Positions 14,531 through 27,974 of a DNA stretch of 64,000 bases are shown piece after piece. The notes under the pieces were generated by a model. That model had not been told where the DNA came from, made no database searches, and worked only from the letters and a program-made list of their open reading frames with translations. Every line of letters begins with the position of its first letter. The stretch's first letter is position 1. Origin of the DNA: Amblyornis subalaris (Eukaryota > Chordata > Aves > Passeriformes > Ptilonorhynchidae); the NCBI GenBank assembly GCA_018881555.1, contig JACAXG010000092.1, positions 186,001 to 250,000 on the forward strand, read 5' to 3'. The translations under genes were made by a program, and so were the position numbers.

Positions 14531-16319
14531 TGCCTGTGCAGAGTCTTTCTTCAAGTTAAAATACCAAATTTATACTTTTTNGAAAATTGTCAAGGACTGA
14601 AGGAATAGAAAAACTCAGTTGACACTGATTTCAAGGCAACAGTGACAACTTACAAGAGCAGAGAATGACATTAAAGATGAATCTGTAATGTCACTACTGT
14701 TAGTCAATTAACGTGTCAAATGTTAATGTCTGATCTATTCCCCTCTGTGAATAGACTTCAGCTTTCCAAGCTTAACAGTTTTACTACCCACAAGAGTACT
14801 CAGTTTTCATGCAAAAATTTTTAAAGAAAAAAAAGTCTAAATTCAAAGTTTTCTAACAATATGGAACTCAAATGTGACAGTTTTACATTGTATTCTTTAA
14901 CGTAACTGAGCAAATAAAAACCTGTTACTGCTTCAAAGCCATTATATTTATCATGCCTCCATTGTTCTCACCCTGGAGGTTCTCCACGTAATAGATTTCC
15001 AGGTTCTAGTGCCTGTAACAACTGCAATACCTCGTTATTTTTAAAAGGTTCCTAATAGCAAGAGCTATTGAGGTGCTTGAGTATGAGATGTTATTGTTTG
15101 ATAAATACCCTGAGAGCTTGCAGTGACTGTCCTCACACTGAGCTCTTTTCTGAGACCCATATTTTTTAATTATCTGAAGGGTAAGAACAATAAATATATT
15201 TTATGTCTGCCCTATATTTGCAATGAATGGCTGCTAAAGCCTTGAGGATAGACATATTCCAAACACACTAAACTATTATTATGCATTTGCTTGAACAGGT
15301 ATCGGAGTGAATACATTTTACTGCATTTCTTAAAAAGTTCTGAGCTTACTTCTCTTTAGCAACAATGATTCTGTTTTAACCATCACAAAGCTGTTCATGT
15401 GCAATGACACTTCATGTGCTACAAAATAAATGTAATAATACAAATCAACCTAATTGTTTATTGAGCATTCCAGAGATACAAATTTTAATTTATGTCTTTC
15501 TAGAATATTTGGAATCTTGGTCTGTGAATTGTTGCCCGATGGGTTTAGCAACACACTAGAACTCCATTGCGACTGTTGGTTGCAGTCCAAATATGGAGGA
15601 TGTCCTCATGCAGAGGCTGACCTGCTTCTATCTACACCCCACAGTCCATAACACTAATATAGGGAGCACAGGAAGAATGAGTGTTGAGGGATAGGATGTA
15701 AACCCGGGGTGGGGGAAAAAAAAGCNCTGTGTCAAAACAGTAGAGAAAGTTGCAAGTTTGAGTGTTCAAGGGGAGCAGAGAAAGGTAGATAAGTTATGTC
15801 AAAAGACAGAAAGGTATCAGATAATTACTAAATTATTTTTGGNGAGCTGCCTACCATTTTCTGTTCACTGCTGATCACTTTGTGGTTTTGCAGTTACTTG
15901 TAACATGAAGCGATATGCTAAAAAATAATAAAATATTTATTGCAGGGAATATTATGAAATTTGACAGAACGGAGTGTGTATTCATTGGCTCTGTAAAGAT
16001 AAGAGACATCTAGGAAGAAAGTGAATAATTTTTGAAGGATATTTACATCTAAATCTTGGAGAAATTATTTAGAGTCATTTGCAAGAGTGGGAGGTGGGAA
16101 AGGAATCTGAACAACTGAATTGGAAGAGAACTTAGAGAATCTACCACTAAGTACTCTGACAGTACTCTCTGAACTGAAGAATAGTTTTATGAAATTTAAT
16201 AAAAGTCAATTATTTTTGAAGTTAGACAAAAACCAGGCGTAACTACTAGAGAGGTATAGGATTGATACTGTCAGAAAGGCCCCTGTTATGTCAGTTTGTA
16301 TGAACAGCTTTCATAAATT
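14531..16319. other. Non-genic AT-rich stretch
   Basis: No gene or clear repeat recognised. Only short open frames without known motifs. Confidence 0.6.
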
Positions 16320-16580
16320 TCAATAAGTTTGTATTGAGAAACCAGGAGACAAACGCCTGAAAAAAGGAAAAGTACATGCTGAAGTAGGGAGTGTGTACAG
16401 GCTAATGCTCAGGATCTGGCGACCAGGAGTCCTGCTGGATATACACCTGACGAAATAAACATCACTCTGAAGAACTGCCCAAACTCCTGCCTGAAAGCCA
16501 AGTGACATTAGTATGTCCCCCAGCTCCTGAGGAAACAGCTGGCCTCAACTGCAGCTCCAGCTGGGTAACTACAGGGGGAG
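16320..16580 (+). mobile_element. Possible LTR fragment
   Basis: A short segment, GC-richer than its flanks, contains AATAAA at about 16455-16460, followed by about 120 bases rich in C and T with CAGCTG repeats. This resembles the R-U5 end of an LTR. No second copy exists in the window, so this is weak. Confidence 0.3.
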
Positions 16581-16647
16581 GTGAGAGTGAGTGAGTGAGT
16601 GAGTGAGTGAGTGAGTGAGTGAGTGAGTGAGTGAGTGAGAGTGAGTA
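16581..16647 (+). repeat. (GTGA)n microsatellite
   Basis: About 16 tandem GTGA units with one GAGAGTGA interruption near each end. The long uninterrupted core suggests it is length-variable. Confidence 0.97.
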
Positions 16648-17805
16648 ATTATACTGTGTGAATACTTATCTTTTATTAAGAATAGCCACTTGATTGCATT
16701 AGTAATAACTATTTAAGGAATAAAATACTTAATAGAAAGGCTTCAGAGGCTGTGAAATGTATCTCCCCTTGAATCAATACCCCATTCCAGAAAAAAAAAA
16801 CAACTTATAATGCTTCCAATACAAAGAAAAATAAAATATTTGTACAGTGTATTTGCAGCAAAAGCACAGTTCAGTAAAAAGAGGAAAAGGAAAATTTCAC
16901 AGTGATACTTCAATTAGCATAAATTCATTATAAACATATCTAGCCTTTCAAATACACTGCCTTGAATTCAATGTTTCTAATGTCATTAAGTTGAAGAACA
17001 TTAGTACATCTTTGGTACTCAACATTCAGGTAGGCAATATTGGCCAGCTGACAAGCATATTCAGCTGGCTTGGCTCCCAAATCTAACCCTAGGCTTCACC
17101 AGACACTGATGCATTCAAAGTGTTTGTGAATAATAGTGTAGGCTCTACATATTTCAGTTTTGCAGAAAGAGAACGAAACAAAAAATTTGTATCTCCTTTG
17201 TAAAAAAGTTTAATGAAAATATTTAGAAACATATAATATTAGCATTTCTTTTCCAAGCCACAAAGAAAATCAGAACCAACAATTCATATTCTTGTCTCAG
17301 ATTCTGCATTCAGAGAGTTTAAAGAAATTATTGCCTTCTGATTTAACTCAGATGGAATGGATCATTTCCTTTATGAGCAGAAGTTTCATAATGGCAGCAA
17401 ATAGACAAGCATCATATTATGGACTCTGCTAAAGTAACATTTTTATTGTGTTTTCTCCAAATAAACATTTTTATATTTCAAGTCAGATATTTTGGTACTA
17501 TAAAATTTAGCTTTATTGCTTAGTTTGTCTTTGTATTTTTAATAATGCACATTAAAACTCTTTGAGGAAGACAAAATAATAAAAACCACTAAGTGTAAAT
17601 ATATGATTATTTAAAGTGGACAAAGGAAGGGTTGTTTGTTGACAGCATATTAAAATAAACTATATTACATATTATTGTTGCTGTACCTGACTAGGTTTTT
17701 ATATCTTCAAGGTGATTTTANTGATATATCTCTTCTGCATTGCATTTTGGCAGAGATTTGCATCTTGTGATACAAAATTCTTTCCTATGATATTTTTTNC
17801 CCTTT
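16648..17805. other. Non-genic AT-rich stretch
   Basis: No gene or repeat recognised. Confidence 0.6.
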
Positions 17806-18102
17806 CTGGTGGGGGTTGGCCTCTTCTCCCAGGCAACCAGTGAGAGAACAAGAGGACGTAGCCTCAAGCTACAACAGGAGAGGTTCAGGTTGGACATCAG
17901 AAGGAATTTCCTTATGGAAAGGGTTGTTAAACATTGGGATAGACTGCCCAGGGAGGTGGTGAAGTCACCATCCCTGGAGGTTTTCAAGAAACGACTGGAT
18001 GTGGCACTTAGTGCCATGGTCTAGTTGACATGGTGGTGTTTGGTTAAAGGTTGGACTTGATCTTACAGGTCTTTTCCAACCTAAATGATTCTGTGATTCT
18101 AG
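17806..18102 (+). mobile_element. CR1 LINE, 5'-truncated 3' end
   Basis: The segment encodes the last 71 residues of the CR1 ORF2 protein without a stop (17809-18024), starting at the GVGLFSQ motif and ending in the native stop after ...ALSAMV. The untranslated region follows and ends in the CR1 tail ATGATTCTGTGATTCT. CR1 elements copy themselves by target-primed reverse transcription and are normally truncated at the 5' end, as here. The conserved residues WDRLPREVV and [12 protein letters not shown] are visible. The frame is intact but lacks the endonuclease and reverse transcriptase domains, so it is inactive. Confidence 0.95.
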
Positions 18103-18886
18103 TAATATTACCTCATATTTTATGTTGTGTATCAGATTTTCCCCTTCCTTGCATGCTTATACTGTCTCTCTATAATTTCTCAGTGATCTTTTCTTTTTCT
18201 GGGTCTTAATTTCTGGAGATTACGAACGGGAAGAAATACTGCAGCATAGGATTTCCCATTTATCATTTCCTTTACTTGCTGTATTTATTCAGTTCTAGAA
18301 CTAATTTTAGGACTGTGTAAAGTGCATAGCAATCTAGATACGAGCAGCATAGAATCTATTTATTTTCTTTTGTCAACACCGAAACAAGTACAGCATGGCA
18401 AGAAAGAGCAAAATAATTTCAAGTCCCAAAACATGGCATTTTTTTCTTTTCTTTTTAGTTTATTTATTTATTTTTAACATTAATGTAGTATAAAATGAGA
18501 AAAAATAAACTAATCTTGTTTGTAAAAGCAACCTCACAGAAAAGACAAGTTTCTGTACATCTTAGATTTTAATACAATCTTTAAAGATGGACTTGGGGTT
18601 TAGCCATGAACTTAGTGATGTAATGGGTTCCTGGGTTTGTTGGTTTTTTTTTGAATGATTGTAGATCATTCAAAATGAGATTCCTATTTCTAAATGATTT
18701 GTCATCAATTCAGAAGACATAAATGTTATCCATATGAATATATACATTAGACTACTTCCAGAACTGAATAAAAATATTACAGATGAAAATTATGTTTTCA
18801 GATGACTTAAAAGAGTATGTTGAAAGAATTTCACTGAAGGATTTCAGCTTTCTTTTGAGTATTGTTTCTGGAATTTATTTGATGTT
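18103..18886. other. Non-genic AT-rich stretch
   Basis: No gene or repeat recognised. AT-rich with T-runs near 18440-18475 and 18645. Confidence 0.6.
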
Positions 18887-19000
18887 ATAGAATTACAGAA
18901 AGACTGAATTCAGGCTGCAAGGGACCTCAGGAGGTCTCTTGCCCAACTTCCTGCCCAAAGCAAGTTCAGCTATGGGATCACCAGGCTGCATATACTCATA
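18887..19000 (-). mobile_element. CR1 LINE 3' tail fragment, minus orientation
   Basis: The start, ATAGAATTACAGAAAGACTG, is the reverse complement of a CR1 tail. It is followed by the CR1 3' untranslated words AGGGACCTCAGGAGGTCTCT and CCCAACTTCCTGCCC. The remainder decays after about 19000. It appears to belong to an older subfamily than the copy at 17.8 kb. Confidence 0.8.
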
Positions 19001-20756
19001 ATTTCCCCTTTCCTCCATAATGGCTATGAAGCCTGAAGGCCCTTAATTCTTACAACCCATAACCCACATTTCAATTAAAACAATTTAAAATTAAAATTAT
19101 TATTTTACTGAGATAAAGGGTCACTTTTACAGCTCCTAATCTTGCATGACCTAAGCGCAGTAACCTTGATTTACAATGCCATAAGCTGATATTTAAGCAG
19201 TGTTCATTCATTAAACACTCATTGTAAATTCCTCTGTAATAAGCATTTAGTTTGCCAAAGTCCTATACAATGTCATATATTTAGGCCACTGACATACAAA
19301 ATTCCCTTGTACCACAGAAAAAAAAATTGTATGTCACTGAGTGTACAAGTTTCTCAAACGATTGGCCTTTGCAGTATTATAAAAAGCTTAACCCCTGTGA
19401 GCCATCCGAAGGATCAAGGAATGTTCCCTTTGTACAGGGCTTTTATTAATGTCTTATGACCGAGTAGTGAGCAGTAATGAACTGCAAGTACTGAAGCAGA
19501 ACCTCAAGAAAAACACAGAGATTTTTCTGTTCCTATGCCTTTGGGTGCTTTAGCACAGCTTCTGGTCAGAGTTCTGGCTCACAGTTTGAATAAAAGATAT
19601 ATTTCATAGGGACTTTTGACAACTAAGATTTTTATGCATGTGTGTGAGCAAAATCCTGTCTTACTCACACATTATCAGTGTATAACTTGTATTTGTCTTG
19701 GCACAAAATGGAATGAACACTGCAATCCAATTGACACTAGCAGTCCTAGAAACTGTAACATTAGATGAGCTCAACTGAGGCCAGAGAGGAGCAAATTTCA
19801 AGCAAATTTCACTCCTTAAAATAGCCTGATCTCAAGTCAAACAAGAGTGATGATTAGGTTTACTGATTGTCATACAGAAACTCACAGCTTTCCAGGAATA
19901 TGCTGTGTGCTACTGTGCTGAGTCTTGAGCAATCTTTGCTACAGAGACNAAAAGAGAAACAGATTTCAGGGAGGAATTAGGGCACTGGTCTCTTTAATCT
20001 TCCTTTGTATTTCTATTTTCCTACCTCCCAAGTCATAACAGTGGCTTTTACCCTTGGTGTGTAATCCATACCAGTGCATGGACTCACATCACCAGANATT
20101 GATGCATTTATCACTCCCATTTCTTTAAAGAAACACAGTGCTGCATGGGAATCGCCAAAGGAGATATGCATTGGACAATCTGTGAGAGACACTTCAATGT
20201 AAATTTTTCTGCTTAGCAGAAATGAGGACTTCTATGAAGCCAAATTCAGAACAGTTTTTCAGCCTTTAAACCAGATGTATATGCCCTACACAGACTGCCA
20301 CAAAAACCTATGGTCTAATGTACATTGTTGTCACGAAAAGGAAGCTTTCTTCACCAGAACGGAATCACTAGACCATAATCCTATTTCCTTTACAATGAAA
20401 AAAATCTGGGATGTTTTGACCTTTTTGATTTTGTAGATTAAAGCACAGATTAACACATCATTTCCATATTTTCTTTCTGACCCTGTAGTCATTGTAGAAG
20501 GGCATTCTTTATAATTCCACAACCTTTCTCATCTCAAGTCCTCCCCAGCCCACCTCAGACAAAACTGGTTTACAGTAGAAAATGATGGTTCTTCCTGGGA
20601 GTAAAAAATGAAATAATTAGACTGGAAATTCATAGAAATTACTCTCATTTAAAAAAAGGGGGGAGAAAAAAGAAAAAAAACCAAGACTATGGGACTGATA
20701 GAAACCACGGCTTCATATCTTTAGATCTACTAGTCAGAAAAGCCCTGTCCCTGTTC
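19001..20756. other. Non-genic AT-rich stretch
   Basis: No gene or repeat recognised. A short direct repeat GCAAATTTCA occurs twice near 19793-19810. Confidence 0.6.
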
Positions 20757-20767
20757 TTGTATGTAAC

Positions 20768-20915
20768 AGCTGAAGTTGGTTAGAGTATGGTGCTCTAGTT
20801 AGAGTATAGCACCAAGGTTGTGGGTTTGATCCCTGTATGGGCCATTCACTTTAGAGTTTGACTCAATGATCCTTGTGGGTCTCTTCCAACTCAGAATATT
20901 CTGTGATTCTGTGAA
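20768..20915 (+). mobile_element. tRNA-Ile-derived SINE with CR1-like 3' tail
   Basis: The head matches a tRNA-Ile gene in order: TTGGTTAGAG (A-box region, about 20776), CACCAAGGTTGTGGGTTTGA into GGTTTGATCCC (B box, 20823-20833), then the acceptor-stem-like GGGCCA. The tail, from about 20860, is CR1-like: ATGATCCTTGTGGGTCTCTT through the ATTCTGTGATTCTGTGAA end. A tRNA-Ile head with a CR1-type tail is the design of the zebra finch TguSINE1 family, which depends on CR1 enzymes for copying. The anticodon-arm region carries an extra TTAGAGTATRG unit, so the head is longer than a tRNA. TATGTAAC (20760) and TACGTAAAC (20917) may be the target-site duplication. Confidence 0.9.
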
Positions 20916-22833
20916 ATACGTAAACTTTTTCTCTATTCTTACTTCCCACTGTGCATTACTGTACGTTGTAAAAAACAGACTCCTCAGTAAATCCTATATA
21001 CACAACACCCTGAAGAAATTCCTCTCTAGCTAAGTATAAAAGGTGATGTTTTCAAGTACAGGATAAGCCAGTCACACAAAAGAGCTCTACAGAACAATCT
21101 ACGAGAAGAAATAAAGCAGTCAGGGTCAGAGTTTATATACTCCTTTTTTTGTCCCTTCTCACCGTAATGAGTGTGCAATAGTTCTAGCTCAGTTAACCTA
21201 GTCTTATTTTAGCTAGACTTGATTTGATCCAAAAATACAGTGGCTTTTCTTCATAGACAAGACAAGCCCTGTGACCCAGCTGTGAGAAAGCAAAGAGCAG
21301 AAGCATGGCAGGACTACATTACTTCTGAAAGCACAAAGAAATAGCAGTGTATGTCTGGGGACGTTTGTGCAGCAGTTCAGTGTTCGTGAGCCACCCATGA
21401 CCTTGGGCTCCAGTTCGAGACAATTATTACATGGAGAGGTACCTCCTCTCAGTACTCTTCTACAGCCATCCTCCCTCCCACCGTGGCTGGGCTGCCATAG
21501 CAATTGTCTAATCCCTTCCTTTGTAGGCTCAGACTTCATATCCTGTGGGCACTTCATACCCTTTCCTCATCCTGGTCCCCGGTGTGCCACCTCCTTCACT
21601 CATCCTGACTCTCACCTCTCTTATCCTTTTCACATGTATCCTTTTTCACATGAAATTCCTGAAGAGGTAAAACATAAGTCTCACACATAAACTCGTCTAT
21701 TGGTTTGTTGTTTGTTTTTTTTTTTTTCTGTATTCTGAAATAAACCACAAAAATTGACAATCTGTGATTTTTCTAAACCTAGATGTTGTATAGCTTGCTT
21801 TTAGCCTTTCCATAGTGTTCATTGTCCTGCCAAGCGGGCTTTAAATGATTTCATTGATATTAATAAATACACACTCAAGCAGAATTGTAGTATGTTATTT
21901 TATTGTATCTTGCCTGCAATATCTTCTTCTATCTCATCCAGCCAGGTTAGTATTTTTGGATTTCAGCCAGATGGATTCCTCAGGAGACAGGCAAGGAACC
22001 AAATAACATCAATTTTTCATCAGTTTAAGGCCACACAACTACCCTATCAAAGTGACTAGTAAACTTTACACAGAAATACATAAACTTACAAAGAAGTTGT
22101 CAGAGCTCCATGGCTATATAGAGTATTAAAAGTGACCATAAAAGTGGAAAACTACCTTTTGCTGCTACTGTGCTCTTTATGGAGTTTCTAACTTTGAAAC
22201 TAAGTTTCAATTAGAATTTGAAGTGAGTTGAAGATGTAATAAGTACTTGTGAATAATTTCATATGTTGGGGTTTCTGTGATCAAAGTATGTTCTTGCTTT
22301 ATAGTTCACCACACTCACGGATGGATACTGGTGTATAATTCCACATTATATAGACTTTCAACTGCAAAGTGTGATAATTTATGAGTAAATTTCACTGTAC
22401 TTCCACTTTTATTGTTCAGAAGCAGAGGATAAAAAGACCCTAATTATTTCTGGGTTTGTATGACACATGCTTTAAACTGAAAAGTATAAAAGTAGAAAGT
22501 ACTCAAAATATATAGGCAAACTTAAAACAAGCTCCTCTTCATAATGATTTATTCTCTTGACAGAAGCTTACAGTGACTGTGTAGCATTAGGAAGCACAAA
22601 ATATCACAGTGACACTTCTGAAGCATGTGGAAAGCCTTTTGCTGTGATAAGGAAATGACTGGGATAGGTCAACTGTCTATTTCAGAGAAAAAAATACCCT
22701 AATNATTTAATATAGGTAATGTACAGAACTACTGCCAAAATAAAATTTACTATCCAACAGGAGACAAAAAAAAGAGCTTGTGCTCTCACTCCTTCCCTTC
22801 TGAAAAACAAGCAAAAATTCAGATTACAGCACC

Positions 22834-22876
22834 ATGTTGATCAACCAAGTTGATTTATCAACCATGGTGATTAATA
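22834..22876. repeat. Short cluster of inverted words (TTGATCAACC type)
   Basis: ATCAACCAAGTTGAT is a near-perfect palindrome. It is followed by ATCAACCATGGTGAT, a second version of the same palindrome. This may be chance or a small protein-binding array. Confidence 0.4.
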
Positions 22877-25800
22877 AAAGTTATTACTATAACCAGTTTT
22901 TTTCCTGAAATCANGAACTATATATCAAAGTGCACAATGTACACCTAGAGGAAATTAGGAAGGTTCAGAAATATTGGTAGACTTTCTAATATTGAGGAAC
23001 TTGCTATATATTTTAAACCATGCAAATGTCAAATTCTCCAGGCTAAAAGCAAAGCCTCCACAAACACACAGATAGGGAGATTACTAATGTCTATTTAATA
23101 TGTTGAAAATTTGCTAAGTTTAACAAATTGACCTTTTAAATCTCCAATCAGAAAATCCTGCTAGGTAATAACGCTACTGAATAAAGGAACTGAATAACCC
23201 ACCTCACTTCATTGCAGTTTTGACTTTGAAAAATATATTTTGCAAAGTACTTTAAAACAAAATCCCAAACAAATCCTGATGAAACAATGAATTTCCTGCC
23301 TCTGCCTACATGCAGTAATTTTTGTCGTATTTTTGTTATATCAAAGATCCTCAGCTATAAGGAACATTCTGCTTCTGTCCACCACCTTTATTTTTGAAAC
23401 AGAACTGTGTTAAATAAACTATGACATGACTCTTCACTAGCATGCATGTTTCTTCACAAGCTTGGTANAAGAATGCAATCAGAAAAATGTATACCCCAAA
23501 GGTGATAGGCGCTGAATGAGTCATTGCACTATTCTAATGAAAATATGAAGCAATTGATTTCAAAATTATGTAAAAGTACATAATGAAGATATTTTGAATG
23601 GGAAATGGCCCTGTATATTAAAAGAAAAGAAAGTTGGCTTAGATATTCTGGAACAACACAAGAAACCTCTTGTTAGTTGCCTGGTAACTTTCTTTAGAGT
23701 GGTCATTTTTAACTCATACCAAACAGCCAGTGAAAGATTAAACTGTGGCCCAAAATAAGGAGGTTTTCCTTTCTTTCATTGTGTACCATCTACTAAATTG
23801 CTATTGAATTTAAAATGGCACAGATTTGAGTATTCTCATTTTATATACCACTCGTTTGTTTTCAGGCACTCAGGGTATTTAGCTACCCTTGAATAAATGT
23901 CAAGAGAAGTAAAATACTATTGTTTCATTTTCNAATCAATGCATTGCCTTTTGCAAGTCCTCCATTCCATCTCCCACTGGAAAGACCCTTCTCACCCCTA
24001 AGAGCCTGGGGAGACATGTATAAACTTTTCACAGTATTTAGTCTGGCCTACTGACTTGAATCTTCTTTTCAGAAGTCAATTCTGCTAGTTTACCCTGCTC
24101 TGGTGAAACTTGGATCCTGAGCCCAAAGTGCTTATACCTATATTGCCTAGGTATTTTGAGAGTATTCCAAAACTTCTGTAAATCATCCTAGGTCCCTTTT
24201 TTTTTTTTTAAATAAAGATAGCCACAGAAAAATATTTGTCATGAAGACAATTTTTATTAAGAAATGTATTGGGATTCCATATGATCTTATCATATCAAAG
24301 TGCTTAATTTCATAAATGTTCAATTTTACAAGAAAACAAGAACAGACAATACACAAAATTGCCCATGGAAACCTATACTGTCTCAAAAAGTTTTCTGCAA
24401 GTGTCTGCTGAGTTATTTACAGAAGATGATGTGTAATATTTATCTTCTCTATTAGATAGATGGTGCTTTAGATGGAGCTTTATTTTTCTTTTTTGAAACC
24501 CTCATTTCAACAAAATTCTGGAAACCTTCAAATTTGAACTTCTATTCAATCATTTTAGTAATCACTCTGGAATCTCTCTTCATAAAAAATATTTACTTTT
24601 TTGTGATCAGCATTCTTTGTTAAAGAATTAATATTGTATATACTTTGTTTCTTGTGAAATTTTCAGAAAAAGACTTCTTTTAAAAGTAAAGGGAATTGTC
24701 ACCTTTAATTTTCTTGCATATCAATATCCAGGCATTCTTTGAAGTCATATATTCGGTGCAATTGACAAAAAGGGTTAGATAATGCAGATCTGAAATATGT
24801 AACCATAATAAAGACAAGGAATAATAGTTCAGTGGCAGATTTATTTTGGGATTCAGTAACACTACCATCTTATTTAAACATGATATTTCCTAGATTTTCC
24901 AAAATGCTTTGATGTAGAAAGCCTCTTTTTTTCTGATTGTCAATCCTGTACATGTAAAGAAAATGAACTGAAATATATGTCATCTGGATAATCAAACTAT
25001 TAAAGTTAGCAATCCTCTTCTATTAAACCATCTTGAGCTTCGTTTTAAAATTCATAGTTTATTTGAAGAAAATTGTCAGCATCCTATTCATATCAGATTT
25101 GAAGGGGCACTAATTTGCTATTCAGATTCATAGTAGTGCCTTTAGTATAACATTCAACAAGCCCACAAGGTAATAAATATTAAATAAATAAATTATTCTG
25201 ATTTACAGCACATCACCTTAAAGCAAATAGATAAGATGAGAGATAAGGGAAAGGAGTTCAAAAGTAATTTCATCACAGTAAGCATGTAAAAATTGGAATG
25301 GTTTATCTGGTCAATATCTCAAGCTTTCAAACCTCTTAAGTCTAAAAATATCCAGGATGGCTTTATTTGTAAGACACTGATGGATGAGTTTTGAGCTGGA
25401 ATTTTTATGAAGGAGTCTATCACACAAAGCTTGATTTTATACATCTGATTCTTACATTTTTTTTAAGATTTAAACTTTTTTTTTAAGCAGAACTGGGGTC
25501 CAAATTGATGCTTATTTTGGTGTTACATCTATAAAGAAACTGACTCTTTTCAAACAACAATTTGCATGTCTACATTTTTGCTTCCTCAAGTGAATGCCAG
25601 TTCAGTTAAAATTTCAGGTACAAAATAACTTATACGTGAAAATTTGAGCAGTTAAATCTTTAACTACCTTAATGAAGGAATAAAATCAAAGTGCTATTTG
25701 TTTTCACATTTTATGTCTGGGAAAATGTTCATGCCAGGCACCAGCAAGGATGATTTAAATAAAAAGCAGAAGAGGAAATGAGAATTTCTAATTACAAAAT

Positions 25801-27911
25801 CTGGCCTGTGGTCTGTCTAAAGATGTACAAGGCAATTGTAAATTTTGACATGAAATCCACTCGCTGCCTCACTGGCTCTGTCTGGGTACAAGATACACTT
25901 TTGACGTGCACAAGTAGACCACAAAATATACATAGCACAGAAACATTGCTATAAAAACACTGAATAGTGGCTTGCACACACATAAACAGAGATAGCAAGG
26001 AATGGCAATGTGCTATGCTAAGCAACAGTATGCCCTTGTAAGTCCCACATTTCTAAGATACGCAAGCAGTCTGCAACGAGTTGAGGAAAAGGTGACTTCC
26101 CCCACTCTCTGAAACAGCTCAGCTCCCTGGAATCACCTAGTCACCGCCTTCCAGCTGCCAGAAAACACAAATTATCTTACTAAAAGTGTAACTACTATGA
26201 GGTCATGATAAAAGTTATGCAGAACCAATCAATCCTGCTCTCCCACAGAGCAGATAGATCTTGTGCTTATGTCTAGATCTGCAAGTAATATATTACTTAA
26301 GAAAAGGAACCTCTTAGTGATGTCTTTAAGCAGAATTCTCTTTCCCTTCCTTTGATCTTGTTGTAAATGTAAGCTGATGGTATCATTCTCACCTTTAAAT
26401 CCCTTTTTAAAAGCAAATAGATGTTATCATGTGTGTTAAGCAGATGTTGCTTAATGCTTATGGAAAGCTTTGTATTTTATGTCCTGCTCAGCAATTGTTT
26501 AAGAAGTGAGGCCAGAGCCGCAGATCACAACTTATTTGGCATACAGTCTTGTGTTCTGCTCGTCCTAAACCAAACTTTGCTTGAAACTGAGCAGGGCCCA
26601 CTCTCCCTCATTCTGACACAGGTCAAATACTACTGCACTTCTATGAAACTTTTCTTTTAATGAAAAGAAAAATAGAACCAAATTTCTTGTTTTGTAATTA
26701 TTTTATTACCCCAGGAATTTGCAAGGTTCAGTCACTGTAATATGTAGAACGCTAGTACTATTTCAGCCTGTTTATCTCTCTGAAATGCGTTCGATTTCCT
26801 ATCAGCAAGGCTCCTGAAGGACATAATGAGACGCTAAATTATTTTTCTAGGAAATGTACTTTTAAACATTTGTGAAACCCTGGGTTTTGTCTACTCTAAA
26901 ACAAACCAGAAATGCTCTCCTGAAGTAAGAACACTGCCCATTCAAGCCAGTGGAGGACCTGATTTCAAATCTTTTCTTATCCAAACACAAGAGTGATCTT
27001 TTCTATAGGAAATAATTTGCTGAACAGCAAATTTTTCCTTATTTCTTGATGGTGCGTCCAGGTAGACCTCTCATAGAACTCATCATACACTTGCAATACC
27101 TGCAGACTTATCATTGCTTTCAGTGGCAACAAAAGGTATAGAAGAGATTGTTATTTCTGTAAATTTTACAATTATCTGTCATATAATTCTGTCCACAGTT
27201 TCAGAACCAAGTTCTGTAAGCTCTGCTTGTGATGCAGGATGACAAGATGCTCAAACCAACAGGGAAACCCACCAAAGATCAGGGCAGAAGAAATATACTT
27301 GAGGGAAATTTACTACCTTGAATTGCTGCAACTGTGGTATTAAGGCACCTAAATGTTTAGCAGAGTATGTGCCAGCTTTGAGAACCTACATTCTATGGAT
27401 CTTTTTGTGGATCTGGGCCAACATAATTAAGAATTCTAACTGATCCCACACAGCAGTTCCAATGAATTTTAACTTTCATTTTCAGCTCTCTAACCATGTT
27501 CCAAGTAATGCACCCAAGGGAAATACATAAATCCCTGTATTTCAGGCCAGACTGACCTCTAACTGTCAAGAGTTGGGGGGAAATTTTGTCTGGAAATGTT
27601 ATGTCTTAATTATCTCTTGCAGGGTTTCTTGAGCTTTACTGTGAAGCACTAACCAGCAAAATTAGCAATTGACACAGAAGAGCATTGCCTGTGCCAATGT
27701 CTGAGTTTTTCAGCTACTAGTCTCAAAACCTAGCACCTAATTCTCAGCTGACTAAGTCTGAATTGTAAGAATTAAAAAGGTTAAGCTTAAAATATTTTTG
27801 ATAATCAAAGAATAGTATTAAGTAAATTGCTTTTCTACTATGAATATTCAAATGAATTCTAGAAATGAGATGATGATGATTATTACTATTACTATTTTCA
27901 TTAAAAAATCC

Positions 27912-27974
27912 TCTCACTATCATTCTAACTAACGTTATCATTCTACTCTCACATCATATCTCACTATCATTCTA
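27912..27974. repeat. Degenerate ATCATTCTA tandem repeat
   Basis: TCTCACTATCATTCTA occurs at 27912-27927 and again at 27959-27974, with a partial third copy between (27937-27945). Confidence 0.6.

Noticed and set aside
20768..20850. Functional tRNA-Ile gene
   Set aside because: The anticodon arm holds an extra unit, the A box is altered and a CR1-type tail follows directly. It is a SINE head.
21213..21690. Overlapping frames on both strands (114 and 107 codons) as a gene
   Set aside because: They occupy the same bases in opposite directions, show no motif and have no supporting splice sites.
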